Part shown: piece by piece, positions 18,180 through 26,602 of the stretch
Numbering within the stretch: position 1 is the stretch's first letter
Layout of the letters: each line of letters begins with the position of its first letter
From: JAOPZW01 sp963789015
GTDB taxonomy: Bacteria > Actinomycetota > Thermoleophilia > Solirubrobacterales > Solirubrobacteraceae
Direction: 5' to 3'
NCBI GenBank assembly: GCA_963789015.1
Contig: CAWBIU010000003.1
Coordinates: 62,001-126,000 of the forward strand
DNA length: 64,000 nt
Notes under the pieces: model-generated
Told to the model about the DNA's origin: nothing
What the model saw: the letters and a program-made list of their open reading frames with translations, nothing else
Database searches by the model: none
Translations under genes and position numbers: made by a program

Positions 18180-19244
18180 ATGCAGGCTCTCGCCACCGTT
18201 CCGCAGCGACCCGGATCGACGCGCGTCGCCGAGGTCCCGCCGCCGGCCGCCGGCGACGGGCACGTGCTCGTGCGCCCGCTCGAGGTCGGCGTGTGCGGCA
18301 CCGACCGCGAGATCGCCGAGGGCCTGTTCGGGGTGCCGCCCGACGGCGAGGAGGATCTCGTCCTCGGCCACGAGCTGCTCGGGGTCGTCGAGCGCGACGC
18401 CCGCGGCTTCGCGCGCGGCGATCTCGTCGCGGCGACGGTGCGGCGCTCGTGCGGGCGCTGCGCGGCGTGCGCTGCGGGCGCTCCGGACGCCTGCGACACC
18501 GGCGACTACCGGGAGCGGGGCATCACCCGCCTGCACGGGTTCGCGGCCGAGCTCGTGGCCGAGGCGCCCGAGCACCTCGTCGCCGTCCCGCCGTCGCTCG
18601 GACGCCTCGGCGTGCTCGCCGAGCCCGCGTCGATCTGCGAGCGCGGGCTGCGCCACGTGCGCGCCGTCGGCGGCCGCCAGCCATGGGCGCCGCGCCGCGC
18701 GCTCGTGCTCGGCGCCGGCGCGATCGGCATGCTCGGCACGTATCTGCTGCGCATGGAGGGGCTCGAGGTGTGGACCGCGCGGCGCTCGGCGGACGACGGC
18801 AAGGCGGGCCTGATCGAGGCCTGCGGCGCGCGGCCGGTGGCCACGACCGAAACGCCGCTGCCGGCGCTGGCCGAGGACGTCGGCGGCTTCGACGTCGTGC
18901 TCGAGGCGGCGGGCGACGCGCAGCTCATGCTCGACGCGCTCGGGCTGCTGCGCCGCAACGGCGTGGCCTGCCTGCTCGGCATCGATGGCCGCCCGCGCCG
19001 CGTGAGCATCGACGGCCGCGTGCTCGCCGTCGACGCGATCCTGCAGAATCGCGCCGTGTTCGGCAGCGTCAACGCCAACCGGGTCGACTGGCGCGCGGCG
19101 GTGGAGCATCTCGACGGCGCCCGGGCCCGCTGGCCCGAGGCGCTCGAGGCGTTCGTGGGCCTGCGCGTGCCGCTCGACGGCTTCGCCGAGGCCTTCGCCC
19201 ACCGCGGCGTCAAGGCGACCCTGGTGCTGGAGGAGCGAGGATGA
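18180..19244 (+). CDS. Zinc-dependent MDR dehydrogenase, glucose 1-dehydrogenase-like
   Basis: This 354-residue medium-chain dehydrogenase keeps the catalytic zinc ligands Cys39 and His64-Glu65 (GVCGTDRE, LGHELLGVV), the structural zinc cysteines 91, 94, 97 and 105, and a Rossmann segment LVLGAGAIGMLGTYLL near 178-193. GVCGTDREIAEGLFG closely resembles archaeal-type glucose 1-dehydrogenases that oxidise aldoses to lactones. The ATG at 18180 fits the family start; another ATG lies ten codons upstream. It is coupled by ATGA to the epimerase and then to the lactonase-like gene, consistent with a sugar-oxidation module. Confidence 0.85.
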   Translation: MQALATVPQRPGSTRVAEVPPPAAGDGHVLVRPLEVGVCGTDREIAEGLFGVPPDGEEDLVLGHELLGVVERDARGFARGDLVAATVRRSCGRCAACAAGAPDACDTGDYRERGITRLHGFAAELVAEAPEHLVAVPPSLGRLGVLAEPASICERGLRHVRAVGGRQPWAPRRALVLGAGAIGMLGTYLLRMEGLEVWTARRSADDGKAGLIEACGARPVATTETPLPALAEDVGGFDVVLEAAGDAQLMLDALGLLRRNGVACLLGIDGRPRRVSIDGRVLAVDAILQNRAVFGSVNANRVDWRAAVEHLDGARARWPEALEAFVGLRVPLDGFAEAFAHRGVKATLVLEERG

Positions 19245-20143
19245 GATACCTGGTCACAGGCGCCCTGGGCGCGATCGGCGCGTGGAGCGTGCGCGCGTTG
19301 CTCGACCGCGGCCACGACGTCGTCACCTACGACCTCGGGGGCAGCGACCACCGGCTGCGCCTGGCGCTCACCGGGGACCAGCTCGGCGCGATCACGCGCG
19401 TGGACGGGGACGTCACCGACCTCGCGGCGCTCGAGCGCGTGATGGACGACCACGACGTGACCGGCGTCATCCACCTCGCCGCGCTCCAGGTGCCGTTCGT
19501 GCGCGAGGACCCGATCGCCGGCGCGGCCGTCAACGTGGGCGGCACGGTGAACGTGCTCGAGGCGGTGCGGCGCCGCGGCGAGGGCATGGGACCGGTGGTC
19601 TACGCGTCGTCGATCGCCGCGCTGCCGGCCCAGCCCGGCGGGCACCCGGGCACGCTCTACGGCGTGTTCAAGCTCGCCAACGAGGGGACCGCCGAGCGCT
19701 ACTTCGAGGACTACGGCGTGTCGTCCGTCGGCCTGCGCCCGCACACCGTCTACGGGCCGGGGCGCGACCAGGGGCTGACCTCCGCGCCGACCGCGGCGAT
19801 GGTCGCGGCCGCCGAGGGGCGCGAGTTCCACATCCCGTTCGGCGGCGCGGTGACATTGCAGTACGCCGCCGACGCCGGCGAGGCGTTCGTGCGGGCCAGC
19901 GAGGCGCGCGGCGAGGGCGCGTCCGTCCACCACCTCGACGGCCCGGAGGTGACGATCGCCGAGATCGTGGCGGCGATCGAGCGCGCGGCGCCCGACGCGG
20001 CGGGGCGGATCACCGCGGCCGACGAGCCGCTGCCCTTCCCGTCGTCCGTCGACTCGTCGTCGTTCACCGAGCTCGTCGGCGGGCAGGTGTCGCGACCGCT
20101 CGACGAGGGCGTGGCCGAGGCGATCGCGAGGTTCCGCCCATGA
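19241..20143 (+). CDS. NAD-dependent epimerase/dehydratase (extended SDR)
   Basis: The 300-residue protein has the extended-SDR nucleotide motif (VTGALGAIGAW, residues 4-14), a DVTD acidic pair, VIHLAALQVP, a YASS serine motif and the YxxxK pair within LYGVFKLANE. The substrate pocket is not diagnostic. Members oxidise or epimerise sugars or nucleotide sugars, and some act as aldose or uronate dehydrogenases. Start and stop overlap both neighbours (ATGA), so it works in the same sugar pathway as the glucose dehydrogenase-like and lactonase-like proteins. Confidence 0.82.
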   Translation: MRYLVTGALGAIGAWSVRALLDRGHDVVTYDLGGSDHRLRLALTGDQLGAITRVDGDVTDLAALERVMDDHDVTGVIHLAALQVPFVREDPIAGAAVNVGGTVNVLEAVRRRGEGMGPVVYASSIAALPAQPGGHPGTLYGVFKLANEGTAERYFEDYGVSSVGLRPHTVYGPGRDQGLTSAPTAAMVAAAEGREFHIPFGGAVTLQYAADAGEAFVRASEARGEGASVHHLDGPEVTIAEIVAAIERAAPDAAGRITAADEPLPFPSSVDSSSFTELVGGQVSRPLDEGVAEAIARFRP

Positions 20144-20901
20144 CGGCGGTGCTCACCTGGCTGGGCCAGGCGAGCTTCCTCGTCGAGGCGGGCGGCGCCC
20201 GGCTGCTCGTCGACCCGTTCTTCTCCGAGCACGAGGGGCGCCGGCTCCCGCCGCCGCCCGTCGACGTCTTCGGCGCGCGGATCGACCGCGTGCTCGTCAC
20301 CCACGAGCACCTGGACCATCTCGATCCCGGCTCGCTGCGCGCGGTCGCCGAGCGCTCGCCGGGCGTCGAGGTCATCGCCCCGGCGCCGCTGGCCGGGCGC
20401 GTCGAGGGGCTGCCCTTCACCGGCGTGCGCCCCGGAGACCGCCTCGACCTCCCCGGCGGCGTCGCGCTGCGCGTCGTGCCGGCGATCCACGCCGTGCAGC
20501 CCGCCGACGGCTACTCCGACGGCGGCGACCCGCCGCGCTTCGTCGGCTACGTCCTCGAGGGCGACGGCGTCGCGATCTACCACGCGGGCGACACGATCGC
20601 CGACGAGCGCGTGCTCGCCGGCCTGGAGGGCGTGCGCGTCGACGTCGCGCTGCTGCCGGTCAACGGGCGCGGATTCTTCCGCGAACGGCGTGGCCTCGCC
20701 GGCAACCTCGATGCCCGCGACGCCGTCGCCCTCGCCGTCCACGTCGGCGCGAGCATCCTCGTCCCGATCCACTGGGACCTCATGGAGGGCAACACGGAGC
20801 GCGCCGGGGCGGCGGCCGACGCGGCGGACGAGGTCGCCGCGCCCGTGCACGTGCTGACGCTCAGTCGCGAGCGGCCGTGGCCCGTGGCGCCGCCGCGCTG
20901 A
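20140..20901 (+). CDS. Metallo-beta-lactamase fold hydrolase, UlaG/lactonase-like
   Basis: The 253-residue protein has the metal motif HEHLDH (residues 55-60), an early WLGQASFLVEA strand typical of UlaG-type hydrolases, a HAGDT ligand motif and a late VPIHWDL His. UlaG hydrolyses L-ascorbate-6-phosphate lactone. Next to two sugar dehydrogenases, a role in opening an aldonolactone is the natural inference. Its 3' end overlaps the 3' end of the converging dehydratase gene by 41 bases, with both reading frames well conserved to the end. Confidence 0.82.
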   Translation: MTAVLTWLGQASFLVEAGGARLLVDPFFSEHEGRRLPPPPVDVFGARIDRVLVTHEHLDHLDPGSLRAVAERSPGVEVIAPAPLAGRVEGLPFTGVRPGDRLDLPGGVALRVVPAIHAVQPADGYSDGGDPPRFVGYVLEGDGVAIYHAGDTIADERVLAGLEGVRVDVALLPVNGRGFFRERRGLAGNLDARDAVALAVHVGASILVPIHWDLMEGNTERAGAAADAADEVAAPVHVLTLSRERPWPVAPPR

Positions 20902-22564
20902 CGAGCACCGCGCCGTCGGAGGCCGAGCCCACCGAGGCGGCGTAGCGCGCGAAGACGCCGCCGGTGTAGCGCGGCTCCGGCGACGCCCAGGCGGCGAGGC
21001 GGCGGGCGATCTCCTCGTCGGGCAGGTCGACCTCGAGCCGCCCGGCGTCGACGTCGATCGTCACGAGGTCGCCGTCGGCGATCGCGGCGAGCGGACCGCC
21101 GCGCGCCGCCTCGGGGGCGACGTGGCCGACCATCAGCCCGCGCGTGGCGCCCGAGAAGCGCCCGTCGGTGACGAGCGCAACCGACTCGCCCAGCCCGGCG
21201 CCCACGACCGACGAGGTCAGGCTGAGCATCTCGCGCATGCCGGGCCCGCCCGCCGGGCCCTCGTAGCGGACGACGAGCACGTCGCCCTCGGCGATCCCGC
21301 CGGCGCGGACGGCGTCGACGCACGAGCCCTCGTCGTCGAACACGCGCGCCGGGCCGGTGTGCGCCCGGCGCTCGGTGCCCGCGAGCTTCATCACCGCGCC
21401 CTCCGGCGCGAGGTTGCCGCGCAGCGCATGCAGCGACCCGCGCGGCTTGAAGGAGCCGAACACCCGGCCGTCGGGGTCGGGCGCGCCGGCCGTCGCCTCG
21501 GCGAGCGTCCGGCCGTCGACGGTCGGGGCGTCGCCGTCGACGTGGCCGCCGCGGACGAGCTCGCGGATCAGCGTCGCGGTGCCGCCGGCGGCGTGCAGGT
21601 CCTCGGCCGCCCAGCGCCCGCCGGGGAGCAGGTCGGCGACGACCGGCGTGCGCGCGCTGACCGCGGCGAGGTCGTCGAGCGTGAGCGGGATGCCCGCCTC
21701 GCGGGCGATGGCGAGCAGGTGCAGGAAGGTGTTCGTCGAGCCGCCGCTGGCCACGGCGCCGGCCATCGCGTTCTCCAGCGAGCGCCGGTCGAGCAGGCTG
21801 CGGGCGCTCGTCCCGTGTGCCGCGAGCTCGACGGCCAGCGACCCGGCGCGGGCGGCGGCGGCGTCCTTGTCCTCGAGGTGGGCCGCGGGGATCAGCCCGT
21901 CGCCGACGATCCCGAGGCCGAGGAGATCGACGACGATGGCCATCGTGTTCGCGGTGAAGTTGCCCGCGCAGTAGCCGGCGCCGGGGCACGCCGTGCGCTC
22001 CATCACGTCGAGGTCCGCGCGCGACGCCCTCCCGCGCTCGTGCGCGCCGAGCGCCTCCCAGACGTCCTGGATGGTGATCCGGCGCTCGCCGAGGCGGCCG
22101 GCGAGCATCGGCCCGCCGGACAGGACGACGGCGGGGCGGTCGACGCGCGCCGCGGCCATCAGCGCGGCCGGGACGGTCTTGTCGCAGCCGACGAGGCAGA
22201 CGAGCGCGTCGAAGTCGTGCGCCTCGGTCATCAGCTCGATCGAGTCGGCGATCACCTCGCGCGAGACGAGCGACGCGCGCATGCCCGGTGTGCCCTGCGA
22301 CTGGTTGTCCGAGACGGCGATCGTGTTGAACTCCAGCGCCACGCCGCCGGCGGCGTCGACCGCCTCCGCGACGCGCGCGGCCAGGCGCCGCTGGTTGAGG
22401 TTGCACGGCATCGTCCCCGTCCACGTCGACGCGATCCCCACGACGGGGCCGTCGAGGCGGTCGGGATCGATGCCCATCGCGCGGAAGTGCGAGCGTGCGG
22501 GCGCGCGCTCGGCGCCGGATCGCAGCGCGGCGCGGGCGCGGCGCCGTGCCGAGGCGTCGTCCAT
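20861..22564 (-). CDS. ilvD: IlvD/Edd family dehydratase (dihydroxy-acid dehydratase-like)
   Basis: The 567-residue protein has the Fe-S dehydratase hallmarks: NQSQGTPGMRA, VGCDKTVPAALMAAARVD (first cluster Cys), ERTACPGAGYCAGNFTANTM (more Cys), ASGGSTNTFLHL, and TDGRFSGATRGLMVGHVAPEA. Length and motifs fit dihydroxy-acid dehydratase of valine/isoleucine synthesis. Sugar-acid dehydratases of the same family act in non-phosphorylative sugar oxidation, and this gene faces a sugar dehydrogenase/lactonase operon, so that role is a serious alternative. The start at 22564 is set by MDDASARRRARAALRSGAER, the usual family beginning. Confidence 0.82.
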   Translation of the reverse strand: MDDASARRRARAALRSGAERAPARSHFRAMGIDPDRLDGPVVGIASTWTGTMPCNLNQRRLAARVAEAVDAAGGVALEFNTIAVSDNQSQGTPGMRASLVSREVIADSIELMTEAHDFDALVCLVGCDKTVPAALMAAARVDRPAVVLSGGPMLAGRLGERRITIQDVWEALGAHERGRASRADLDVMERTACPGAGYCAGNFTANTMAIVVDLLGLGIVGDGLIPAAHLEDKDAAAARAGSLAVELAAHGTSARSLLDRRSLENAMAGAVASGGSTNTFLHLLAIAREAGIPLTLDDLAAVSARTPVVADLLPGGRWAAEDLHAAGGTATLIRELVRGGHVDGDAPTVDGRTLAEATAGAPDPDGRVFGSFKPRGSLHALRGNLAPEGAVMKLAGTERRAHTGPARVFDDEGSCVDAVRAGGIAEGDVLVVRYEGPAGGPGMREMLSLTSSVVGAGLGESVALVTDGRFSGATRGLMVGHVAPEAARGGPLAAIADGDLVTIDVDAGRLEVDLPDEEIARRLAAWASPEPRYTGGVFARYAASVGSASDGAVLVSAAAPRATAARD

Positions 22565-22701
22565 GGCCGCGAGCCTAGTCGTGACGGCGCAGCCACACGA
22601 GCGCTGCGACGGGCAGCGCGAGCGGCAGGTACCCGTAGCCCGCCCCGAACCGCGACCACACGGCCTCGTCCGGGTCCTCGCACGCGGGGTGTCGTCGTGC
22701 G

Positions 22702-23016
22702 TCAGCCCGGCAGGCGCGCGGCGAGCACGTCGAACTGCTCGATCGTCGGCTCGCCCGACAGCAGGTCGGGCGCGTTCTCCATCAGCGCCGCCGCGACCTT
22801 GCCGCTCAGGTGCGCCTGGCGCCCGGAGTCGTCGGGGAACGCGTCGATGATCCCGAACGTCGTCGGGCCGATGCGGATCGCGTACCACTGGATCGTGGCC
22901 GGCTCCTCCTCGACGAGCGGCAGGGCTCCGGTCAGGAAGTTCTCGACGTCCTGCTCGCGCCCGGGCTTGGCCTCGAGGCGGACGAGCAGGCCCACGGTGA
23001 CGGAATTGTTGGCCAT
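22702..23016 (-). CDS. Antibiotic biosynthesis monooxygenase (ABM) domain protein
   Basis: The 104-residue single-domain protein fits the ABM ferredoxin-like fold: VTVGLLVRLEAKPGREQDVE, then ALPLVEEEPATIQWYAIRIG, FGIIDAFPDDSGRQAHLSG and AAALMENAPDLL. Related small proteins oxidise quinones or phenols without cofactors, but many have no known role. It is divergent from the gene at 23214. The 137 bases between it and ilvD contain no convincing gene; see the rejected list. Confidence 0.75.
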   Translation of the reverse strand: MANNSVTVGLLVRLEAKPGREQDVENFLTGALPLVEEEPATIQWYAIRIGPTTFGIIDAFPDDSGRQAHLSGKVAAALMENAPDLLSGEPTIEQFDVLAARLPG

Positions 23017-23213
23017 GGACGCACCCTACCCCTGCCGGTTTGCGATCTCCGATGGTCCGGGACCCCGTCGCTGCGCCGAGGGACCGGTTTCGGGCGTGTT
23101 CGTCGACGAATGACGTCGCGCGTGATTTCGCCAGTGGACGGCGATCGCGGCGTTCGGGACCTCAGACGCTGCCACGCAAACAGACCCCGACCGAAAAGCG
23201 ACCGAGCCCCGCG

Positions 23214-23582
23214 ATGCACAGACCAGTCCTCACCGAGTTGAGCCCGACCCAGGGCCGCCCGCCGCGCCGTCGCGCGCGCGGCACGATCGCCGGCGGCGCG
23301 CGCCGCGCGCTGGACGCGACGCGCCGCCTGCTCGCCAAGCGGACCGTCGCGCTGCCCGATCCCGATCTGGCCGTGCTCGCGCTCGGCCTGCGCCGCCGGC
23401 CCACGGCGGCCGACCTGTGGAGCGCGTGGGCGGTCTCCGAGGTCGAGGCCGGTCTCGCGCTCGCGGCCTGGGAAGCCGCCCGCGGGACGCAGAAGCGCCG
23501 GGCCTACCGCGTCTACCGCGACGCGCTCGCGCGCGAGGCGTGGATCGCCAGCCTGCTCGTCCACGCCACCGGGCGCGACTAG
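23214..23582 (+). CDS. Hypothetical helical protein
   Basis: The 122-residue protein has a basic N-terminal third (PPRRRARG, RRALDATRRLLAKR) and a helical C-terminal two-thirds (TAADLWSAWAVSEVEAGLAL, then GTQKRRAYRVYRDALAREAW). I do not recognise the family. The ATG at 23214 is chosen because upstream codons look non-coding; roughly 200 bases separate it from the divergent ABM gene, enough for two promoters. Confidence 0.55.
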   Translation: MHRPVLTELSPTQGRPPRRRARGTIAGGARRALDATRRLLAKRTVALPDPDLAVLALGLRRRPTAADLWSAWAVSEVEAGLALAAWEAARGTQKRRAYRVYRDALAREAWIASLLVHATGRD

Positions 23583-23692
23583 CCCGCGCGCCGGGCCTCG
23601 CCCGCGGGCACGATCTCGCGGCGGTCGATCCGCATGCGGCGCGCAAGATAGCGTCACCCCGACAGGCGCGGCCACAGCGAGAGGAGACACCG

Positions 23693-24058
23693 ATGACGGC
23701 CACGCGCGGCATGACCCTGGTGCACCGCGACGACCTCGAGCGGACCGGCTCGTGGCTGCTCGCCCGCCGGACCCTGGGCCTCCAGGCGTTCGGGATGAAC
23801 ATCGTCGAGATCGCCCCGGGGACGCGGATCCCCGAGCACGACGAGACCGGCCGCGACCAGGAGGAGGTGTTCATGGTCCTCAGCGGCTCGGCGACGATCG
23901 TCGTCGACGGCGTCGAGCACCCGGCGCCGGCCGGCACGCTCGCCCGCCTCGACCCCGAGCCGAAGCGGACGGTGGCCAACGACGGCGACGAGCCGGCGCT
24001 CGTCCTGATCGTCTCGGCGCCGCGGACGAGCGGCTACACGCCGATGGAGTGGGCCTGA
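23693..24058 (+). CDS. Cupin domain protein
   Basis: The 121-residue single-cupin protein carries motif 1 in degenerate form (MNIVEIAPGTRIPEHDETGRD, where one His remains) followed by EEVFMVLSGSATIVVDGVE, and motif 2 (PAGTLARLDPEPKRTVAND), where the usual His is not obvious. Metal binding is therefore doubtful. Small cupins of this sort bind ligands or isomerise sugars. A GAGAGGAGA ribosome site lies seven bases before the ATG. It is not clearly linked to its neighbours. Confidence 0.78.
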   Translation: MTATRGMTLVHRDDLERTGSWLLARRTLGLQAFGMNIVEIAPGTRIPEHDETGRDQEEVFMVLSGSATIVVDGVEHPAPAGTLARLDPEPKRTVANDGDEPALVLIVSAPRTSGYTPMEWA

Positions 24059-24172
24059 CGTCGGCTGGCGATAAGGGATCGCTGAGGGTGTGCTGAGCAT
24101 GCCCGCGACCTGACCGGCTCGTGACACACGCGCGCCCATGCTGGGTGGCGTTCCACGACCGGAAGGAGTGAC

Positions 24173-24454
24173 ATGCAGCCAGAAGAGACGGCCACCCGGC
24201 CGGACCGCCGGCGGCTCAAGCTCGCGGCGCTGCTCGGCGCCGCGGTGCTCGCCGTGCCGGGCGCCGGCATCGTCTCCAACGCGTTCGCCGCGGACGGCGG
24301 AAGCGGCTCGTCGAGCACGCAGCAGCAGGCCCCCGCGAGCGGTGACGCGACCCCCGTCCAGACCCAGGACGACGGGACGCAGGACCGCCGCGACTGCCCG
24401 AAGGAGGACGGCGGCAGCGGCCAGAGCGGCACGAGCGCCGACACGGCGCTCTGA
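24173..24454 (+). CDS. Small secreted low-complexity protein
   Basis: The 93-residue product starts with a charged n-region (RPDRRRLK), a hydrophobic core (LAALLGAAVLAVPGAGIV) and a probable signal peptidase site at AFA-AD near residue 43. The mature part is Ser/Gly/Gln/Asp-rich (GSSSTQQQ) with a single Cys. A GGAAGGAG ribosome site lies just before the ATG. It is probably exported; no function can be assigned. Confidence 0.65.
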   Translation: MQPEETATRPDRRRLKLAALLGAAVLAVPGAGIVSNAFAADGGSGSSSTQQQAPASGDATPVQTQDDGTQDRRDCPKEDGGSGQSGTSADTAL

Positions 24455-24466
24455 CCGCGGCGGAGG

Positions 24467-24498
24467 GGCCGGCGCGTGTCCTCGTGGCGGCGCCGGCC
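24467..24498. terminator. Bidirectional terminator-like hairpin
   Basis: GGCCGGCGC (24467-24475) pairs perfectly with GCGCCGGCC (24490-24498), giving a 9-bp stem and a 14-base loop. It lies in the 52 bases between two converging genes, the expected place for a shared terminator. No T tract is present. Confidence 0.5.
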
Positions 24499-24506
24499 GC
24501 CGTCGC

Positions 24507-25151
24507 TCAGGCCCGGGCCGCCGGGGCCTTGGCCCAGTAGTCCTCGGACGCCTTGCTGGCGCTGAGCGCCTCGGCCGACTCGAAGCCCGGCGCCATCGAC
24601 GCTGCGGTACCCGGCATGACCTGGTGGTGGTCGATGTTGAGCATCCGCAGCCAGCTCTGCTGGCCGAAGGTCAGGCCGATGAAGCAGCCCAGCTCGACGA
24701 GCTCGGGCTCGCTGAAGTGCGCATGCATGCGCGCCCAGAAGTCGTCGTCGGTGTCCAGGTGCCAGGCGATCGCCTCGGCGTAGGCGAGCGCGGCCTTCTG
24801 GCGCTCGTCGTAGATCTCGGCGCTCTCGAAGTTCAGCAGCTCGTCGTACTGGCCCTCGACGAGGCCCGACGCGCGGCCCTTCTCTGAGCGCTGGTTGCCG
24901 CAGTACTCGCACTTGACCGAGCGCGAGACGTACACGCGGCACAGCTCCTTGATCCGGTGGTCGAGGACGCCTTCGCGGAACAGCTGCCTCCAGGAGTCGG
25001 CGAAGAACCAGAACGCGGCCGGCACGTGGGCGCGGACGGCCGTGCTCTCGGGGCGCGGTGTGCCCTCCCGCGCGCAGCGCTCCATCTCGCTGCGCATCTC
25101 CGGGGTCATCGCGTCGAGCGGGACGTAGCTGATGCGCTGCTCGCCGGGCAT
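24507..25151 (-). CDS. Carboxymuconolactone decarboxylase/AhpD-like protein with CxxC
   Basis: The 214-residue helical protein has the AhpD-type redox motif VKCEYCGNQ (Cys81, Cys84), and the helix pairs RIKELCRVYVS and KAALAYAEAI typical of the CMD fold, in a double-length form. Members reduce peroxides or act as decarboxylases. The start at 25151 follows a CGGAGGAGAGGAGCCC ribosome region that is identical over 18 bases to the leader of the aldehyde dehydrogenase gene at 33136. Upstream in-frame codons are not conserved in style. Confidence 0.78.
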   Translation of the reverse strand: MPGEQRISYVPLDAMTPEMRSEMERCAREGTPRPESTAVRAHVPAAFWFFADSWRQLFREGVLDHRIKELCRVYVSRSVKCEYCGNQRSEKGRASGLVEGQYDELLNFESAEIYDERQKAALAYAEAIAWHLDTDDDFWARMHAHFSEPELVELGCFIGLTFGQQSWLRMLNIDHHQVMPGTAASMAPGFESAEALSASKASEDYWAKAPAARA

Positions 25152-25224
25152 GCCGGGCTCCTCTCCTCCGTGGCCGGTCCCGGCGGATACTTGCCGGGGC
25201 AACCACGGTATCAACGAGCGCGGG

Positions 25225-25482
25225 TCAGGCGGCGATGAGCTCGTCGCGCGAGCCGGGCGACGTGTCGACGCCGCGCCAGGCGGCGTACGAGTAGGGGTGC
25301 CGGAAGGCCTCGGCGGCGCTGTCGCCCTCGTGCACCTCGAACTCGAACGAGTCGCCGGTGCGGGCGTCCGACACGGAGACGACGACGCGCCCGTCGTCCT
25401 CGCTCCAGAGCATCCGCACGTCGATCCCGTCGCTTGAGCGGTGGTCCAGTTCGCGCATCGAGGTCAGGCTGTGGATGGTCAT
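25225..25482 (-). CDS. Small conserved-looking protein of unknown function
   Basis: The 85-residue protein MTIHSLTSMRELDHRS... has a compact beta-strand pattern (VRMLWSEDDGRVVVSVSDA, then TGDSFEFEVHEGDSAAEAF) and an aromatic HPYSYAAWRG end. It looks like a soluble single domain, and codon use fits the neighbours. It follows the GST gene in the same direction across a 140-base gap that contains a perfect 18-bp palindrome. Confidence 0.6.
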   Translation of the reverse strand: MTIHSLTSMRELDHRSSDGIDVRMLWSEDDGRVVVSVSDARTGDSFEFEVHEGDSAAEAFRHPYSYAAWRGVDTSPGSRDELIAA

Positions 25483-25529
25483 GGCGTTCGCTCCGGGGGG
25501 TGGGGTGACGTCCTTGCCGCAATGTGCCA

Positions 25530-25547
25530 GCCGGGACGCGTCCCGGC
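25530..25547. terminator. Perfect 18-bp palindrome; hairpin terminator or operator
   Basis: GCCGGGACGCGTCCCGGC is its own reverse complement; as RNA it gives a 7-bp stem with a CGCG loop. It lies 75 bases downstream of the GST stop and 48 bases upstream of the small gene's start, on the minus strand. It could end GST transcription or be a protein-binding site for the small gene. Confidence 0.4.
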
Positions 25548-25622
25548 GGGCGTGCCACCCGGCGGATGGCAGGCGGGGGACCCGCGGAGCGCCGTTCGGG
25601 CTGTCCGTACCCCGGGGGTTCG

Positions 25623-26582
25623 TCAGGCGGCCGCGCGCGTCCCGGCCGCGAGCCGTTCGCGCCCGTGCGGCGCGTCCCAGTCCGCGGCCGGCTGGACGGC
25701 GACGAGCCCGCTCGGGTTGATCGACGGATGCGTGCGGAAGTAGTGCGCGCGGATCTCGTCGAAGCGGACGGTCTCGGCGATGCCGGGCAGGCTGTAGAGG
25801 TCGCGCGCGTAGGGCCAGAGGTTGGGGTGGTCGACGACGCGCCGCAGGCTGCACTTGAAGTGGATGTTGTAGACGGCGTCGAAGCGCACGAGCGTCGTGA
25901 ACAGGCGCCAGTCGGTCTCCACCGGCTCGTCGCCGAACAGGTAGCGCCGCGACCCGAGCCGCTCGTCGAGGTCGTCGAGGGTCTCGAACATGCGCGCGAC
26001 GGTGTGCTCGTAGAACTCCTGGTCGCGCGAGAAGCCGGCGACGTAGACGCCGTTGTTGACCGTCTCGTAGATGCGCGCGTTGAGCGCGTCGATCCCGGCG
26101 CGGTGCTGGGCCGGGTAGAGGTCGACGTCGTCGGTGGCGAACTCGGCGAAGGCGGTGCTGAACATCCGCAGGATGTCGCCCGACTCGTTGTTGACGACGC
26201 GCCTGGTCTCCTTGTCCCACAGCACGGGGACGCTGATGCGCCCGTCGTAGCCGGAGTCGGTCGCGTCGTAGGCCTCGCCGAGGAACTCGAAGCGGTTGAT
26301 CGGGTCGCGGTACGGCCCGCCGCTGAAGCGCCAGCTGCGCTCGTCGCGGATCGGGTCGACGACGGAGATGCCGATGACGTCCTCCAGGCCCTTCAGATGG
26401 CGTCCGATCACCGTCCGGTGGGCCCACGGGCAGGCCCACGAGACGTACAGGTGGTAGCGCCCGGCCTCGGCCGGATAGGCGGTCGAGCCGTCGGCCGAGA
26501 CGAGGTCCCGGAAGCGGCTCGCCGGCCGCTCGAAACGGTCCGAGGTCGTCCGCAGGGCCTTGTCGATCTTCGTGAACGCCAT
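25623..26582 (-). CDS. Glutathionyl-hydroquinone reductase-like GST (YqjG/ECM4 type)
   Basis: The 319-residue protein has the Xi-class GST signature YVSWACPWAHRTVIGR with catalytic Cys51, the VDPIRDERSWRF segment, an NNESGDILRMF stretch, and FKCSLRRVVDHPNLWPYARD in the helical domain. Such enzymes reduce glutathionyl- or, in actinobacteria, mycothiol-conjugated hydroquinones. The substrate thiol is inferred, since actinobacteria usually use mycothiol. It is 20 bases downstream of the LLM flavoenzyme gene and likely co-transcribed, fitting a quinone or xenobiotic detoxification unit. Confidence 0.88.
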   Translation of the reverse strand: MAFTKIDKALRTTSDRFERPASRFRDLVSADGSTAYPAEAGRYHLYVSWACPWAHRTVIGRHLKGLEDVIGISVVDPIRDERSWRFSGGPYRDPINRFEFLGEAYDATDSGYDGRISVPVLWDKETRRVVNNESGDILRMFSTAFAEFATDDVDLYPAQHRAGIDALNARIYETVNNGVYVAGFSRDQEFYEHTVARMFETLDDLDERLGSRRYLFGDEPVETDWRLFTTLVRFDAVYNIHFKCSLRRVVDHPNLWPYARDLYSLPGIAETVRFDEIRAHYFRTHPSINPSGLVAVQPAADWDAPHGRERLAAGTRAAA

Positions 26583-26602
26583 GATCCGATGTGTCTTCCC
26601 GC

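Noticed and set aside
22575..22690. Short minus-strand peptide ending GYGYLPLALPVAALVWLRRHD between ilvD and the ABM gene
   Set aside because: The last 30 codons look like a membrane helix with natural codon use, but there is no credible start or ribosome site, and upstream codons are shadow sequence. Possibly a remnant; not supportable as a gene.
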